Of a stretch of DNA of 64,000 bases, positions 34,828 through 43,940 are shown piece by piece. The position numbers and the translations under genes are program-made. The stretch covers positions 3,224,001 to 3,288,000 of the forward strand of contig NC_016609.1 of assembly GCF_000246855.1 (NCBI RefSeq), read 5' to 3'. Below the pieces are notes generated by a model. That model made no database searches, was not told the DNA's origin, and saw nothing but the letters and a program-made list of their open reading frames with translations. The stretch's first letter is position 1. Each line of letters starts with the position of its first letter. This DNA is from Niastella koreensis GR20-10. GTDB taxonomy: Bacteria; Bacteroidota; Bacteroidia; Chitinophagales; Chitinophagaceae.

Positions 34828-37626
34828 CTATTTAACCGGTATGAAGAAGTAAAAAGTAGCACCTTCCCCTGCCCCGCTTTCCGCTCTCATAAAACCATGG
34901 TGGTTCTCTACAATCTTTTTACAAATTGCCAAACCAATACCGGAGCCGCTGTATTCATTGCGGCCGTGTAATCGCTGGAACAGTTCAAAGATCTTCTCTG
35001 CATATTCCTGTTCAAATCCAATCCCATTGTCGGCAATTTTAAAACGGAAATAATCCTTGCCCGGGAGGGCAGCCTTTTCATTCAGTTCACTCCCTTTTAC
35101 ATAAGTTGCGGTAATTTCAATCACCGGCGTCACATCCTCCCGCGAATACTTCAGGGAATTGCTTATCAGGTTCGATAAAAGCTGTCTGAACTGGAAAGGA
35201 ATGATGGTCAGGGTAGGCAGATGTGCCGCTATGATAGTTGCTTTCTTTTCCTCGATCCGGTGCGCCAGTTCTTTTTTTACTTCATCCAGCAATATATTCA
35301 GATCGGTCAGTTCAAAATTCTTGCGCGCGGTGGTAGTGCGGGAAAACTCCAGCAATGAGTCAATAAGGTTTTGCATGCGTATGGCCGCTTTCACCATACG
35401 TTCAAAGTAATCCTTACTGGTGTCGCTTAAGTTTGCCACATCGCGGGCCTGTATCAGGTTGCCAAAAGCCTGTATCTTTCTTAATGGTTCCTGCAGGTCA
35501 TGACTGGCCACATAACTGAACGACGACAATTCGCTGTTGCTGCGTTCCAGCTCCCGGTTCTTTTGCTCCAGTTGCTCGGCATATATTTTCAACTGGTCCT
35601 CGTTCTGCTTTTGTTTGGTGAGATCGCGGGTTACCTTTGAAAAACCAATGATGTCGTTTTTGTCATTATGAAGGGCAGTAAGCACCGTATTTGCCCAAAA
35701 GGTAGACCCATCCTTACGTACCCGCCATCCTTCATAGGTTGATTTCCCATTCTCCTTTGCCTCCGCTATCAGCTTCTCCGCCAGGTTATGCTGCTGGTCA
35801 CTATACGTATAAAAAAGCCTGAAGTGCATGCCGATGATCTCATCGGCGGTATACCCTTTTATTTTTTCGGCCCCTTTATTCCAGTTTTCGATATAGCCGT
35901 CCTTGCTCAGCAGGATAATGGAATAATCTTCCACCTCGTTGGTCATGCGTAAATAACGTTCTTCACTCTGGCGCAGCTCTTCGTGCCGCAGTTCCAGCTG
36001 CTGGTTCATTTCTTTTAACTCACGCGTAGTTTCTTCCAGCGCTTTGTTCTTGTGCGAAATTTCATGCGTTCTTTCCGTTACGCGGTTCTCCAGTTCAAGG
36101 TGAATGTTCTTTACGTCATCAATATCGGTACAGGTGCCAAACCATTTAATGATCTGGCCACGGTCGTTCTTGATGGGCCGGGCGCGCACCAGGAACCACC
36201 GGTAAACGGGTGCCGGGTATTTTACCCGGAAGCGGAATTCAATTTCCAGTGACTCCCCAGTTCTTACCACCTCATGCCACGACTCTAAACACCGTTCCCT
36301 GTCATCGGGGTGAACATGCACAATAAAGCTCTCGTCGCCAAACTGGTTTTCATCACCTATCAGCAGGTACCATTGTTTGTTGTAGTAATCTACATAACCA
36401 TCGGCATTGGCTGTCCATACGATCTGGGGCATGGAATCTGCCAGCTGGCGGAATCTTTTTTCACTTTCGCGAACGGCGTCTTCGGCCAGCTTACGGTTGT
36501 CGATGTCCACTACCGAACCAATGAATCCTTCAAACACACCTTTTTTATCAAACATGGGCGAACCTGAATCGAGGATCCAGCGGTAATTGCCATCGGCTCC
36601 CCTGATGCGGTATTCAAAATTAAAAGGCACCTGGTGGGCATTCGCTTCTTCAAAACAGCTTGTCATTAACGCTATATCATCCGGGTGCACTACCGAAAGC
36701 CAGCCCCGCCCCAGGGTTTTTTCGGGCGTTTGCCCGGTATAGTCGTACCATTTCTGGTTTACGTAGGTGCAATAACCGTCTGAACGGGTGATCCACAACA
36801 TTATGGGCACCGTATCGGCCAGGCGGCGGAAATAATGTTCGCTGTTTTCCATCCGCTTTCTTTCCAGTACTATCTCGGTCACTTCACGGCCTACCAGCAT
36901 TACGCCGGTACAGGCGCCATCGGATTCCAGCAATGGATAAAACAGGATGTTGAAATAGGCCGTTACCTGGCCCCCATTACGTTCTACGCGCAACGGCAGG
37001 CCGTTCTCAATGTGCGGCTTTCCTGTTTGTATTACCTGGTTTATTAGTTCTTCCGCCCGTTGCCCCTTGAGTTCTGGATTTACTTCGAATAACGACCGGC
37101 CGGTTATTTCACTCATGTCTTTACCGGCGATCTGTAAAAACGAGTTATTGGCCAGCTCAATGCGGTAATCCGGCATCCGCAGGGTTAAAATGCCGATGGG
37201 CAACCGCAATAAAATATCGTAGATCTTTTTTTGAGCAGCCTGCTGTATAGCGATGTTTTCAGTGGCGGTAACCAGCATGCCACCAATTTCCCCGCTTTCC
37301 AAAGGAATGGGAATGCAGGAAAATGTATAGGTCACCGGCTCTGAATGCCCTCCCCGGTTTATGAAAAGCTGGATATCTGAAATTGTTATTGACCGGCCCT
37401 GCATCACCTGGTCAAAGGCGGGGCCTAACTGGTCCCAGTTACCGGCAAAAACTGTTTGCACCGGGAACTCAAACGCTTCCAGGGGGTGTTCAATACCAAG
37501 AAGCGGTTGACACGCATCGTTATAGTACATGGTCCCTGAAGGTCCCCAGGCAATGAACATGGGAACGTGTGATTGGCATATGATATTGAATACAAACTCC
37601 TTTTTATCCAGGACATTCACCTCCAT
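34828..37626 (-). CDS. Multi-PAS sensor histidine kinase
   Basis: This 932-residue soluble kinase has no membrane segments. It has about five PAS/PAC domains (roughly 10-130, 135-255, 265-385, 390-510 and 570-690, with repeated YRWxxDxG-type sequences such as RWILDSGSPMFDKKGVFEGF). A coiled linker (about 510-570) is followed by a HisKA dimerisation domain with the phospho-acceptor in SHDLQEPLRK (His709) and a HATPase domain (about 810-932; GIGFEQEYAEKIFELFQRLH, GSGIGLAICKKIVENHHG). It would autophosphorylate in response to an intracellular ligand or redox cue. No response regulator gene is adjacent, so it is an orphan here. Confidence 0.93.
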   Translation of the reverse strand: MEVNVLDKKEFVFNIICQSHVPMFIAWGPSGTMYYNDACQPLLGIEHPLEAFEFPVQTVFAGNWDQLGPAFDQVMQGRSITISDIQLFINRGGHSEPVTYTFSCIPIPLESGEIGGMLVTATENIAIQQAAQKKIYDILLRLPIGILTLRMPDYRIELANNSFLQIAGKDMSEITGRSLFEVNPELKGQRAEELINQVIQTGKPHIENGLPLRVERNGGQVTAYFNILFYPLLESDGACTGVMLVGREVTEIVLERKRMENSEHYFRRLADTVPIMLWITRSDGYCTYVNQKWYDYTGQTPEKTLGRGWLSVVHPDDIALMTSCFEEANAHQVPFNFEYRIRGADGNYRWILDSGSPMFDKKGVFEGFIGSVVDIDNRKLAEDAVRESEKRFRQLADSMPQIVWTANADGYVDYYNKQWYLLIGDENQFGDESFIVHVHPDDRERCLESWHEVVRTGESLEIEFRFRVKYPAPVYRWFLVRARPIKNDRGQIIKWFGTCTDIDDVKNIHLELENRVTERTHEISHKNKALEETTRELKEMNQQLELRHEELRQSEERYLRMTNEVEDYSIILLSKDGYIENWNKGAEKIKGYTADEIIGMHFRLFYTYSDQQHNLAEKLIAEAKENGKSTYEGWRVRKDGSTFWANTVLTALHNDKNDIIGFSKVTRDLTKQKQNEDQLKIYAEQLEQKNRELERSNSELSSFSYVASHDLQEPLRKIQAFGNLIQARDVANLSDTSKDYFERMVKAAIRMQNLIDSLLEFSRTTTARKNFELTDLNILLDEVKKELAHRIEEKKATIIAAHLPTLTIIPFQFRQLLSNLISNSLKYSREDVTPVIEITATYVKGSELNEKAALPGKDYFRFKIADNGIGFEQEYAEKIFELFQRLHGRNEYSGSGIGLAICKKIVENHHGFMRAESGAGEGATFYFFIPVK

Positions 37627-37730
37627 ACAATACTTAAATTTTGAACACTGGTTGCAGGAGTTGAAAGTAATTGATATTCGTGAATTGGAATAAAATTTTT
37701 ATGTGACCGTCATTAGTATCCGGGCATTAA

Positions 37731-37759
37731 AAAAAATAGCCACCCGTAGGTAGCTATTT
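37731..37759 (-). terminator. Intrinsic terminator of the EF-G-like gene
   Basis: On the minus strand AAATAGCTACC pairs with GGTGGCTATTT around TACG (37749-37759 with 37734-37744) and a T-run follows (A-run from 37729). The stem has one G-U/mismatch position. It ends the transcript from 40027 before the histidine kinase gene. Confidence 0.85.
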
Positions 37760-37788
37760 TATATGCTAGGGCCAGTTGGTTAATCTTT

Positions 37789-37868
37789 AATGTGCTAATA
37801 TGCTAATGGGCTAATGTGCTCAGTTTTTTATTAGCCAATTAGCACATTATCTTATTAGCATATTGGCT
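37789..37868. repeat. Inverted word-repeat element (TAATGTGCTAATATGCTAAT type)
   Basis: The left arm 37789-37820 has AATGTGCTAATATGCTAATG. The right arm 37833-37868 has the mirror words ATTAGCACATTAT and TTATTAGCATATTGGCT. It lies between the terminator at 37731 and the EF-G-like stop codon at 37892. The half element at 13583-13620 uses similar words. Confidence 0.8.
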
Positions 37869-37891
37869 ACACCAGTTGCCGGAGCCCACGT

Positions 37892-40027
37892 TTAAACAAG
37901 TTCTTCTTTAGCTGTTTTAGAATAGTCGTCTATAAGCCGGCGTTGTTCCTCGAACGGTACCGGAACATAGTCAAAAAACTTCATGGTAAATTTGGCGCGT
38001 CCCTGCGTTATGGACCGAAGTGAGGAAGAATACCCGTCCATTTCGGCCAGCGGCACCTTGGCGATCACCTTCTGGAAATGTCCCTGGGTGTCAATGCCCT
38101 CCACCACGGCCCGGCGGCTTTGCAGATCGCCCATTACGGCGCCGGTAAGATCATCGGGGCACAACACATCCACCTGGTACACGGGCTCCAGGATCTGCGG
38201 GTCAGCCTGCTGGAAAGCCTGTTTAAAGGCCATTAAACCGGCTATCTTGAACGAAATGTCATTACTGTCCACCGGGTGCATTTTACCGTCATAAATCGAT
38301 ACCCGAACGTCACGTACATACGACCCGGTTAACGGGCCTGTTTGCATTTTTTCCATAACACCTTTTAAAATGGATGGGTGAAAGCGGGTGTCAATCGCTC
38401 CGCCCACAATACAGTTAAAAAACACCAGTTTACCGCCCCAGTCCAGGTCATGCACATCACGGCCGCGCACATTCAACCCATTCGGGTCGGGCATGCCGTC
38501 GTACCAGGGTTCTATCCGTAAGAATACTTCCCCGAACTGACCGGAACCACCACTCTGCTTTTTGTGCCGGTAATTGGCTTCGGCCATCCGGCGAATGGTT
38601 TCGCGGTAAGGAATGCGGGGTTTGATGAATTTTACGTCTACTTTATGCAGATGCTCTATTTTCCATTTAGCCACTGCCAGATGCATATCGCCCTGGCAAT
38701 GAATGAGCGTTTGTTTTAGTTCCTGCGAAACCTCTACGATCAGCGTGGGGTCTTCTTCCCGCAGCTGGTGCAAAGCCTGCGACAGCTTTTCTTCTTCCCC
38801 TTTTTTCGTTGTTTCGATGGCCACCGTCATGTTTGGCGGTGGAAACTCGATGGGGCTCAGTTCATAATTTTTACCCTTTACGTGCAGGGTATTATTAACG
38901 TGCGTGTTCTTTAGTTTCAGGGTGGCGCCAATATCTCCTGCTACCAGCTCGGTGGTATTGGTGCGTTTATTTCCTTCTACCAGGAACAGCTGGTTTATTT
39001 TTTCGGTAATGCCGGTTGATTCGTTTTCCAGCTCCATACCGCTTTGCACCGTGCCTGAATATACTTTGAAGAACGACAGGTCGCCTACATGCGGCTCGCT
39101 GATGGTTTTAAAAACAAAAATGCAGGCCGGTCCGCTGACCTCGCAGGGCAATGATTTTCCGTTTTGCGTGGTCTGGGGCGGCATTTCATTGGCGCTGGGA
39201 CAAACATTATCAATAAAGCCCATCAGGCGGCCACTGCCCATATTCCGTTCTGCCGAAAGGCAGAATAATGGAAACAGGTCGTGGTTGATCATGGCTCTTT
39301 TCAGCCCGGTCTTCATTTCGTCTTCATCCAGCTCGCCCCTGTCGAAATATTTTTCCATCAGCGTCTCATCGTTGCTGGCCACTGCCTCTATCAGTTCTTT
39401 ATGCAGCTCGTCGGCGCGGGCGCGCTCGTCGTCAGGGATGGGCAGTTTCTCGGGTTTGCCCCCCGCATCTTTAAATTTATACATCGTCATGCGAAGCACA
39501 TCTATGATCTCATGAAAGCCGGCGCCCAGTTGCCGGGGGTATTGCACCACGGCCACCTTTCCGCCAAAATGGGCCTTTGCTTCGCGAACAGTTCTGTCAA
39601 AATCGGCATTGTCTTCGTCCAGTTTATTAACGGCAAAGATCATGGGCGTTTTAAACTGTTCGGTATAATCCCAAATGATGTCGGTGCCCACCTCAACACC
39701 CATTACGGCATTGAGCAGCATTACACCAGTGTCGGCCACGCGCAGGGCCGAAATTACTTCACCTACAAAATCGTCGTAACCGGGTGTGTCAATAATGTTG
39801 ATCTTGTAACCCCGCCATTTGGTATGCATTAATTTGGAGAAGATGGAATTACCACGTTCCTGTTCCAGCTCATGGTAATCGCCGATGGTATTTTTTTCGG
39901 CAATGGTGCCGCGGCGGGTAATAAGGCCTGCTTCATATAGCATGCACTCCGCCAATGTGGTCTTACCGCAGCCGGCATGGCCCAGCAAGACTACATTTTT
40001 TACGTGTGAGGTATCAAATTCAGCCAT
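37892..40027 (-). CDS. Elongation factor G-like GTPase (EF-G paralogue)
   Basis: This 711-residue translational GTPase has EF-G domain order. The G domain comes first (GHAGCGKT 16-23, DTPG 80-83, NKLD 134-137). Domains II-V follow, with LREEDPTLIVEVSQE in domain III and the ribosomal-protein-S5-like part of domain IV. Switch I reads ERGNSI, so the G2 Thr of canonical EF-G (ERGIT) is Ser61. This is not next to rpsL/rpsG/tuf, so it is likely the second EF-G-type factor seen in many Bacteroidota. Which step it serves (translocation, recycling or ribosome protection) is open. The start is set at MAEFDTSHV. Confidence 0.9.
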   Translation of the reverse strand: MAEFDTSHVKNVVLLGHAGCGKTTLAECMLYEAGLITRRGTIAEKNTIGDYHELEQERGNSIFSKLMHTKWRGYKINIIDTPGYDDFVGEVISALRVADTGVMLLNAVMGVEVGTDIIWDYTEQFKTPMIFAVNKLDEDNADFDRTVREAKAHFGGKVAVVQYPRQLGAGFHEIIDVLRMTMYKFKDAGGKPEKLPIPDDERARADELHKELIEAVASNDETLMEKYFDRGELDEDEMKTGLKRAMINHDLFPLFCLSAERNMGSGRLMGFIDNVCPSANEMPPQTTQNGKSLPCEVSGPACIFVFKTISEPHVGDLSFFKVYSGTVQSGMELENESTGITEKINQLFLVEGNKRTNTTELVAGDIGATLKLKNTHVNNTLHVKGKNYELSPIEFPPPNMTVAIETTKKGEEEKLSQALHQLREEDPTLIVEVSQELKQTLIHCQGDMHLAVAKWKIEHLHKVDVKFIKPRIPYRETIRRMAEANYRHKKQSGGSGQFGEVFLRIEPWYDGMPDPNGLNVRGRDVHDLDWGGKLVFFNCIVGGAIDTRFHPSILKGVMEKMQTGPLTGSYVRDVRVSIYDGKMHPVDSNDISFKIAGLMAFKQAFQQADPQILEPVYQVDVLCPDDLTGAVMGDLQSRRAVVEGIDTQGHFQKVIAKVPLAEMDGYSSSLRSITQGRAKFTMKFFDYVPVPFEEQRRLIDDYSKTAKEELV

Positions 40028-40099
40028 AGCAAACAATGTTTAGATGAAGAATAGTAGTTTACTAAAAGTGGGTGCGGCTGATATAGGGGGGATTTCGTC

Positions 40100-40245
40100 A
40101 ATAAGCAAATGCTCCTTCGCAATGCTCAGGAGCGCAATAAACAACAGGCAATTAGCATTACGAACTGCCTGATAAATTATTTGAATCCCGCTTAACGGAA
40201 CCTTTTGCCAGTTGCCTATTGTCTATTGCCTATTGTATATGGTTC
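40100..40245. repeat. Word-repeat element with reverse CCTGAGC word upstream of a hypothetical gene
   Basis: It contains CTCCTTCGCAATGCTCAGGA (40112-40131), TTATTTGAATCCCGCTTAAC (about 40167-40186) and the words GCCAGTTGCCTATTGTCTAT and TGCCTATTGTATATGG. The AATCCCGCTT and GCCAGTTGCC words and the CCTGAGC word recur together at 47287-47400. The element overlaps the end of the small gene at 40230. Confidence 0.75.
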
Positions 40246-40613
40246 GCGAAATGCGAAAATTCCTCTTTAACTTCTGTCAAAGTACTCTCCAGTTGCTGAT
40301 AATCGTTGAAAAGTCGTTCGTGATCGGTGGTTGCGTCTTCGGCCAGGCTCACATTATTGGGTTCAGCCATTTCGTCTTTGAGCTTACGGTGGTGGAGTTT
40401 GATGGCTTGCTTGAGGTCGTGAATGTTAATGAGCTGAATGTAGAACTGATTGTCGAGGTGATCAATCTCCAGAAGAACGTCTCTGTTGGTTTGGTGTCCG
40501 GCAAGATCCTGAAGTTGACTTTTTAATTGACCGAATTCATCTCGGTAAGAACGCAATGTCTCCCGCCAGGCATTGCATTCTTTTGACAGCTGTGCGATAT
40601 CTGTAGTTACCAT
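40230..40613 (-). CDS. Hypothetical coiled-coil protein (127 aa)
   Basis: This 127-residue protein is almost entirely helical, with long charged heptads (SKECNAWRETLRSYRDEFGQ, IHDLKQAIKLHHRKLKDEMA, YQQLESTLTEVKEEFSHFAN). It has no signal peptide. I do not recognise the family. It stands alone between the EF-G-like gene and dnaG. The open frame is continuous and its amino-acid composition is natural for a soluble coiled coil, so it is probably real. Its 3' end overlaps a word-repeat element. Confidence 0.7.
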   Translation of the reverse strand: MVTTDIAQLSKECNAWRETLRSYRDEFGQLKSQLQDLAGHQTNRDVLLEIDHLDNQFYIQLINIHDLKQAIKLHHRKLKDEMAEPNNVSLAEDATTDHERLFNDYQQLESTLTEVKEEFSHFANHIQ

Positions 40614-40849
40614 GGGAGAAAATTTATAAATGAAGAAATATAAAGAGCTTCTTAAGTTGGAAGTAAGGCTTAATGTGATGTGGTGCGTTTGTGAGTGGTT
40701 AATCTAATTTAAGAAACATTTGCCGGAAAAACAGGATAAAAGAGATAAAAATTATAAACCCTTAGTTAATAAATAATGGTTTATATATGTGATCGATGTT
40801 TTCCCTATGATTGAATAGTATATGTACAAAAAATTGTAAGTCATTCAGT

Positions 40850-40940
40850 TGGCGGTACGCCAAACGCCGAATGCTGAATGCTTAACGCGAAAGCCCCATT
40901 ATGCAAATTGCGTTAAGCGTTTTGCGTTCTGCGTTGCGCA
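40850..40940. repeat. Inverted word-repeat element (GCGTTAAGCGTTTTGCG type) before dnaG
   Basis: The left part has ACGCCAAACGCCGAATGCTG and AATGCTTAACGCG. The right part has GCGTTAAGCGTTTTGCGTTC and TGCGTTGCGC (40910-40939). The two form an imperfect inverted repeat. The frame that extends upstream of dnaG runs through this right arm. Confidence 0.75.
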
Positions 40941-40960
40941 TTTCCCCTAAATTTGCTTCG

Positions 40961-42973
40961 ATGATCAGTCCTCAAACGATACAACAGATCCTTAGCCGGA
41001 TAGATATTATTGAAATAGTAGGAAGCTTCATAAAACTAAAAAAACGCGGGGCTAACTACCTGGGGCTTTGTCCCTTCCATGGCGAAAAATCGCCTTCCTT
41101 TACCGTTTCACCGGCCAAGGAAATTTATAAATGTTTTGGTTGTGGCCGCAGCGGCAATACCATCAGCTTCATTATGGAACATGAGAAATATTCCTATGTG
41201 GAAGCATTGCGCTGGCTCGCCGCCAAATACAATGTGGAGATAGAAGAAACGGCCATGAGCCCCGAAAGGATGCAGCAACAACAAGCGGCCGACAGCTTAT
41301 ATATCCTGAATGGGTTCGCGCAAAAATATTTCTCCGAAAATTTATTCCAAAGCGAGGAAGGACAGGCAATCGGTCTTAGCTATTTAAAAGAACGTGGGTT
41401 TCGGGAAGAGATCATGACGCGCTTTCAACTGGGCTATTGCCTGGCTACCCGCGACTCCTTTGCGCAAACGGCCCTGGCGGCGCATTATAGCCTGGAGTAT
41501 TTACAAAAGAGCGGTCTGGTGGTGGTGCGGGATGAAAAACCGTTCGACAACTACCGCGGCCGCATCATTTTCCCCGTACATAATCAAACCGGTAAAGTGA
41601 TTGGTTTTGGCGCCCGCATCATTGGTAAAAATGATAAAGCGCCCAAGTACATCAATACGCCGGAGAACGAAGTATACATCAAGAGCAAGATCCTGTACGG
41701 CACTTATTTTGCCCGGCAGGCCATCGATAAATTCGACGAATGTTTGCTGGTGGAAGGATATACCGATGTGATCTCCTTACACCAGGCCGGTATCGAGAAC
41801 GTAGTGGCATCCGGCGGTACCTCGTTAACGATGGACCAACTCCGGCTCATTAAGAAATACACGAAGAACCTTACAATCATTTACGATGGGGACTCTGCCG
41901 GCGTAAAAGCCGCCCTGCGTGGGTTGGATATGGCGTTGGAAGAAGGCCTGAACGTAAAACTGGTGCTCATCCCCGATAAGGAAGACCCGGATAGCTATGT
42001 AAACAAGGTAGGCGCCGCCGCCTTCCGCGAGTTCATCGATAAAAATAAAAAGGACTTCATCCTGTTTCAGCTTGAAGTACAAATGAAGGATGTTGGCAAC
42101 GATTCTGCCAAAAAAGCGGGCCTGGTAAACCAGGTGGCGGAAACCATTGCCAAGATCAACAAGCTGGAAGATTTTACCAAACAACAGGATTATATAAAGA
42201 AATGCGCCGAGTTACTGAAGATTGAAGAAGGTGGTCTGGTAAACCTGGTGAATAAACACATTCGCGAAAAGCTGGCTAAGGACGAAAGCAAACAGGCAGC
42301 TGCACAGGGTTTGGACTTCACCCAGTTTTATGGCGACAATGCCACGCGCGGCGAAGAAGCCGGTTACAGCGATGAAAGCTTTAACCTGATCTTCAAAGAT
42401 GAGCTGCAGGAAAAACAACTGGTCAGGGTTTTGCTGGAACATGGCCTCAAGGATTGGGACCATACCCAGAAAATAGCGGAATACATCCTTAACCAGGATA
42501 TTGCCGAAGACATGATAGAGAACCAAACGGTAATAAAGGTGCTGAATATGTACCGCGAAATGCTGGCTGAGCGGCATGAGCCTACCGATAAGGATTTCGT
42601 ATTCTCGCAGGAAAATGATGTTAGTACACTGGTGGTGTCTATTCTGAATACCCCCTACGAATTAAGCAATCACTGGGAGGCGGAGAAATCTGTGTTCTCA
42701 GTATTGGAGCAGGGTTTTAGAAAGTATATGAACATTGAGTACAAGCATAAGGCCCTGATGAAGGAAGAAAAGGGTTTTAAGGATGATGTTTCTTCAACGA
42801 TTCAATTCCTGAAATTAAAAAAGATAAAACAACTGCTGGAGCAAAACCAGGCCGACCTGGAAACCAATAACACTTACGAGCGGTTTCTGGAGTTATTGCC
42901 CCCGCACATGCACATCAAAGACATTGAGATGGAGCTGGCTAAAATGACCGGAATAGTATTCAAAAAACAATAA
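40961..42973 (+). CDS. dnaG: DNA primase
   Basis: This 670-residue DnaG synthesises RNA primers for replication. A CHC2 zinc finger lies at the N-terminus (C37, H40 in CPFHGEKSPSF; C58, C61 in CFGCGRSGNT), then the catalytic core. The TOPRIM domain has LLVEGYTDVISL and IYDGDSAGVKAALRG (about 255-335). The helicase-interacting C-terminal domain is helical and diverged. The start is set at MISPQTIQQILS (40961); upstream in-frame sequence is the repeat at 40850-40940. A strong terminator follows at 42981-43014. Confidence 0.95.
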   Translation: MISPQTIQQILSRIDIIEIVGSFIKLKKRGANYLGLCPFHGEKSPSFTVSPAKEIYKCFGCGRSGNTISFIMEHEKYSYVEALRWLAAKYNVEIEETAMSPERMQQQQAADSLYILNGFAQKYFSENLFQSEEGQAIGLSYLKERGFREEIMTRFQLGYCLATRDSFAQTALAAHYSLEYLQKSGLVVVRDEKPFDNYRGRIIFPVHNQTGKVIGFGARIIGKNDKAPKYINTPENEVYIKSKILYGTYFARQAIDKFDECLLVEGYTDVISLHQAGIENVVASGGTSLTMDQLRLIKKYTKNLTIIYDGDSAGVKAALRGLDMALEEGLNVKLVLIPDKEDPDSYVNKVGAAAFREFIDKNKKDFILFQLEVQMKDVGNDSAKKAGLVNQVAETIAKINKLEDFTKQQDYIKKCAELLKIEEGGLVNLVNKHIREKLAKDESKQAAAQGLDFTQFYGDNATRGEEAGYSDESFNLIFKDELQEKQLVRVLLEHGLKDWDHTQKIAEYILNQDIAEDMIENQTVIKVLNMYREMLAERHEPTDKDFVFSQENDVSTLVVSILNTPYELSNHWEAEKSVFSVLEQGFRKYMNIEYKHKALMKEEKGFKDDVSSTIQFLKLKKIKQLLEQNQADLETNNTYERFLELLPPHMHIKDIEMELAKMTGIVFKKQ

Positions 42974-42980
42974 AACGAAT

Positions 42981-43014
42981 AAACCCCGATGAGGAAATTA
43001 TCCTATCGGGGTTT
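42981..43014. terminator. Bidirectional terminator between dnaG and the DUF3052-like gene
   Basis: AAACCCCGAT (42981-42990) pairs with ATCGGGGTTT (43005-43014), extended by AGGA/TCCT after a bulged G. A/T-rich flanks on both sides make it suitable for either strand; dnaG (plus) and the next gene (minus) converge here. Confidence 0.85.
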
Positions 43015-43081
43015 AATAATTAATTTTAATTAGCTGTCGTGATGAGACAGTTACAAGTGTCATGTAAATAATGCACGGAAA

Positions 43082-43528
43082 TTAGTCTACCATAGCAGGG
43101 GCAGGAGCAACAACTCTTTTTCTGCCACCGGCTTTAACTGTAGCTACAGCCTTGTCGAACCGAACGGCGGTCCAAACATGGTCTAAAGCCACTTCTTCAG
43201 AGCTACCAAAACCGGCGTTTCTAACGCCATCCCAACTGCAACCCCTGTTCAGGTCAGTAGCGATCTTGGATGTGCTCTTTGGATAAGCAATCCAGAATTT
43301 ACCACCTTCCTTCAGGGAGGGAAGTACATCCCTTAAAATACAGTTTAATTGATTTTCGTTTACTGCAAACACCAATGCAAAGTCGATTTTCCGGGTTTTT
43401 AACAGTGGTGTTACATTTTTGGCAAACGATAATTTGACAAATTGCTTCTCAATTGAGGAAGGGAGACCCTGGATTAACACGTTCTTTTCTTCCTGTAATT
43501 GAAGCTTTTCTAACAAATTTTGCGACAT
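43082..43528 (-). CDS. DUF3052-like protein
   Basis: This 148-residue protein matches the DUF3052 family pattern in its second half: FWIAYPKSTSKIATDLNRGC, SWDGVRNAGFGSSEEVALDH and VWTAVRFDK. Members are small cytoplasmic proteins of unknown function. The Ala/Val/Arg-rich tail (AGGRKRVVAPAPAMVD) is unusual but basic, perhaps nucleic-acid binding (inference). It is convergent with dnaG. Confidence 0.8.
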   Translation of the reverse strand: MSQNLLEKLQLQEEKNVLIQGLPSSIEKQFVKLSFAKNVTPLLKTRKIDFALVFAVNENQLNCILRDVLPSLKEGGKFWIAYPKSTSKIATDLNRGCSWDGVRNAGFGSSEEVALDHVWTAVRFDKAVATVKAGGRKRVVAPAPAMVD

Positions 43529-43940
43529 GCCGAAGGTTTTTGTAATAAGCTTTCAGGTTATAAAAAATAGACGGGATTGCAAAGGTATACAAAGATATGC
43601 ACAGTGTAAAAAAATAATTTAACCTTGATGCAACGTTTTGATCATCTCATCTTGTAAGGCCGTAAGCATCAGGCTATAAGCTTATAGTAAAATTAAATAC
43701 AAGAACGCCAAAAGCGCTGAAAGCGGCCAGGCTAAACCATTTTGCACTACGCAATAACCTGAAAAGCCAGTGATATAATGGATTATAAATATGTGTTTCG
43801 CTGACAAAAATCAAAGTCACTGTATTGATTAACGCTCAAATTTTAAAGCTGGATGCCATTAATCAGAGATCTCAAAGTTGGGATGTTGGCCGTTTGCCAA
43901 AAGGCAAGTTCAATCACTGAAGGGGCAATCAAAACAAATG
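43529..43940. other. Intergenic region between the DUF3052-like and amidase genes
   Basis: 412 bp without a supported gene. It is AT-rich; no terminator hairpin with a T-run was found for the amidase gene. The DUF3052-like gene's promoter probably lies near its upstream end. Confidence 0.5.

Noticed and set aside
38904..39515. 203-residue plus-strand frame opposite the EF-G-like gene
   Set aside because: Antisense shadow of conserved GTPase codons.
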